From ZC4RG35 sp964388105 (lineage in GTDB: Bacteria; Actinomycetota; Acidimicrobiia; Spongiisociales; ZC4RG35), in assembly GCA_964388105.1 (NCBI GenBank), contig CAYLYQ010000053.1, positions 1 through 13,630 of the forward strand: 13,630 nucleotides of DNA. The letters run 5' to 3'. The position numbers were made by a program, and so were the translations under genes. Positions 11,885-13,630 of this stretch are shown one piece after another. The notes under the pieces were generated by a model. That model saw only the letters and a list, made by a program, of their open reading frames with translations, had not been told where the DNA came from and ran no database searches. Every line of letters begins with the position of its first letter. The stretch's first letter is position 1.

Positions 11885-13120
11885 ATGAACGGGCCCGACT
11901 CGGTGCTGGATGAAGTCTTCCGGCGCGAGCACGGGCTGGTCTTGGCGTCACTGGTCCGCACGTTTGGAGACTTCGATCTGGCCGAAGAGTCTCTGGCCGA
12001 TGCGGTGTCCGTGGCGGTGGAGAGTTGGTCGACGGCGGGCACACCCGAGAATCCGGCGGCCTGGCTCGTGACGGTGGCGCGGCGCAAGGGAATCGATCGT
12101 CTGCGACGGCAGAAGGCGCTCGCCGAGAGGCTGGAAATACTGGGTGCGGCCGCCGCGGCCGAGGAGGAAGTCGACGAAGACTCCGAGATCCCGGACGAGC
12201 GGCTCCACCTCATCTTTGCCTGCTGTCATCCCTCGCTCAGCCCCGAGGCGAGGGTGGCGCTGACACTGAAGTCACTGGGCGGCCTGACCACCGCCGAGAT
12301 CGCAAGGGCCTTCCTCACCACCGAGGCGACGATGTATCAGCGGATCACCAGGGCGCGCCACAAGATTCGGGCGGCCGGCATCCCAATCGACATGCCTTCG
12401 GAGAAAGACCTCGCAGGTCGTCTCGATTCGGTCCTGGCTGTGATCTACCTCATCTTCAACGAGGGCTACTCCCCGCTGGTGGGTGAGCAGTTGGTGAGGG
12501 CTGACCTCTGTGCCGAGGCGATCCGGCTGGCCGAGATGATGACGGTGCTGATGCCAGCCGAGCCCGAGACGCACGGGCTCGCGGCGCTCTGCCTCCTGAC
12601 CGACGCGCGCCGGACGGCGCGGGTCGACAGTTTTGGAAGGCTGATTCTGTTGGAGGACCAGGACCGGTCGCTCTGGGAACGCTCGATGATCGACCGCGGA
12701 CTGGCCCATCTGGATGCGGCGCGGTCGCTCGGCGACGGAGGGTCATACACGCTGCAGGCCGAGATCGCAGCGGTCCACGCCCGCGCGGCGGCGTGGGAGG
12801 ACACCGACTGGGGCCAGATTGTCGGCCTGTACCGAAGGCTCTTCGAGGTGAAGCCCTCTCCTGTGGTGGTGCTCAATCTCGCGGCCGCCGTTGCCATGCG
12901 CTACGGGCCGGAGGCGGGTTTGGACGTGATGGAGCAGTTGGAGAAGCCGCTCGAGGGCTACCAGCCCTTCCACGCATCGCGAGCTGAGCTGCTACTTCGT
13001 GCCGGACGCTCCCAGGAGGCCGCGGCCGGTTTTCGCCGGGCTCTCGAGTTCCCTATCAACGACACGGAACGGCGTCATCTCGAGTCCCGCCTCGCGACTG
13101 CGACCGGCATCAAGAGATAG
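11885..13120 (+). CDS. ECF RNA polymerase sigma factor, ECF42 group, with C-terminal TPR-like extension
   Basis: This 411-residue protein is about twice the length of a plain ECF sigma factor. Region 2 spans about 5-75 (DLAEESLADA, NPAAWLVTVARRKGIDRLRR) and recognises the -10. Region 4 spans about 105-162 (HPSLSPEARVALTLKSLGGL, then TTAEIARAFLTTEATMYQRI) and contains the -35-binding helix-turn-helix. The C-terminal half has the conserved VLAVIYLIFNEGY (184-196), LLEDQDRSLWERSMIDRG (255-272) and TPR-like helices to the end (DUF6596 type). ECF42 members lack a cognate anti-sigma gene and are linked to DGPF genes; the C-terminal extension is thought to control activity. That fits here, since no anti-sigma gene is nearby. 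Upstream promoter matches predict autoregulation. The ATG at 11885 has only a weak GGGTG Shine-Dalgarno match. The stop overlaps the end of the convergent lipoprotein gene by 11 bases. Confidence 0.93.
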   Translation: MNGPDSVLDEVFRREHGLVLASLVRTFGDFDLAEESLADAVSVAVESWSTAGTPENPAAWLVTVARRKGIDRLRRQKALAERLEILGAAAAAEEEVDEDSEIPDERLHLIFACCHPSLSPEARVALTLKSLGGLTTAEIARAFLTTEATMYQRITRARHKIRAAGIPIDMPSEKDLAGRLDSVLAVIYLIFNEGYSPLVGEQLVRADLCAEAIRLAEMMTVLMPAEPETHGLAALCLLTDARRTARVDSFGRLILLEDQDRSLWERSMIDRGLAHLDAARSLGDGGSYTLQAEIAAVHARAAAWEDTDWGQIVGLYRRLFEVKPSPVVVLNLAAAVAMRYGPEAGLDVMEQLEKPLEGYQPFHASRAELLLRAGRSQEAAAGFRRALEFPINDTERRHLESRLATATGIKR

Positions 13121-13630
13121 CTACAGACCCCTCGATGCCGTCGACGTTCCACCCGTCGGCGGTGCGCTTCAAGCGATAGGTGAACCATGTCCCGCACACA
13201 TTCCCGCACAGCAACGAAACGGGCACAAACCCGGTGTCCCCGTCAATGATTGGGCCGCCGATCTGGACGAGCACGCTTCCGTCCAAGGTCGGCATGACAC
13301 CGTCGTACCAGTCCATGATGTCCTCGACCCAGCGCACCTCGCCGATGCCATCAAGGGCGTTCTCGACCGCGCGACGTTCGTCGACGGACACGGGTCGAGC
13401 GGGCGTCGGGGCAGGGTGAACCTTCTCGAACCAAGGAATCGAGGCGATGTCGAAAGTCCGGTCCTCGAGCAGAAATATTCGAAACGGTGATTCTTCGCCG
13501 AAGGTGTGGTCCTCGGTGAGGAGCTGGTGCATGGCGGCCGCCATCATCGACGCCGTGTCCGACCCCCTCTCCCCACCCGGTTCGGCTCTCGAACACGCGG
13601 AGACGGTGAAGATGACCAGGACGACTGCGA
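13110..13630 (-). CDS. Predicted lipoprotein, 5' end beyond the window
   Basis: The frame is open to the window edge and gives 172 residues. The first complete codons read AVVLVIFTVSACSRAEPG, the hydrophobic core and lipobox (V-S-A-C) of a lipoprotein signal peptide with the modified Cys at 13593-13595. The true start therefore lies a few codons past base 13630. An ATG at 13547 inside the frame would remove the signal peptide and is rejected. The mature part is about 160 residues, ending WFTYRLKRTADGWNVDGIEG, with a CGNVCG pair of cysteines about 50 residues before the C-terminal end that may form a disulfide. I do not recognise the family. It converges on the sigma gene, and its TGA at 13110-13112 lies inside that gene. 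Confidence 0.8.
   Translation of the reverse strand, partial: AVVLVIFTVSACSRAEPGGERGSDTASMMAAAMHQLLTEDHTFGEESPFRIFLLEDRTFDIASIPWFEKVHPAPTPARPVSVDERRAVENALDGIGEVRWVEDIMDWYDGVMPTLDGSVLVQIGGPIIDGDTGFVPVSLLCGNVCGTWFTYRLKRTADGWNVDGIEGSVAIS

Overview
The window is GC-rich, densely packed bacterial DNA that looks like an actinomycetote chromosome. An uncultured Acidimicrobiia-like lineage would fit, but that placement is an impression. The reasons are the GC-rich third codon positions, stop/start overlaps of the ATGA or GTGA type, an ECF42-type sigma factor with DGPF partners, a stand-alone Clp N-domain gene, and a probable leaderless promoter. No tRNA, rRNA, CRISPR array or transposase was found.

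Layout. (1) Bases 1-246 (+) are the 3' end of an arginase/agmatinase-family ureohydrolase. (2) Bases 247-767 hold no gene but carry a cluster of GC-rich direct repeats in the order A-B-A-B-A with small hairpins, lying between convergent genes. (3) Bases 768-9665 (-) are five genes read leftward: two very large 10-helix FtsX/MacB-type permeases, two ABC ATPases and dusB. The first four abut or overlap by 4 bases and probably form one transporter; dusB follows after 31 bases. (4) Bases 9666-9777 are a divergent control region with four GTTGAC/GTCAAC half-sites, including a perfect 14-base palindrome overlapping the -35 of a promoter that appears to start at the ATG of the next gene. (5) Bases 9778-10464 (+) are a small helix-turn-helix protein and a two-repeat Clp N-domain protein with no ATPase. 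(6) Bases 10503-13120 are an ECF42 regulatory module: a leftward DGPF (YCII-related) gene coupled to a DUF4287/DUF5655-like gene, and a rightward second DGPF gene followed by the ECF sigma factor with its C-terminal TPR-like half. (7) Bases 13110-13630 (-) are a lipoprotein gene whose 5' end lies outside the window; its stop overlaps the end of the sigma gene.

How the genes work together. The clearest regulatory reading is in region 6. The gap between the divergent DGPF genes contains two back-to-back copies of TGTCGA-N17-CGTC, one facing each gene. This matches the promoter type I recall being reported for ECF42 sigma factors, so the sigma factor probably drives both DGPF operons and, through the rightward one, itself. 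In region 3 the two permeases and two ATPases look like an asymmetric type VII (MacB/LolCDE-like) ABC complex of unknown substrate. One ATPase carries a C-terminal tail resembling an AbrB/SpoVT swapped-hairpin domain.
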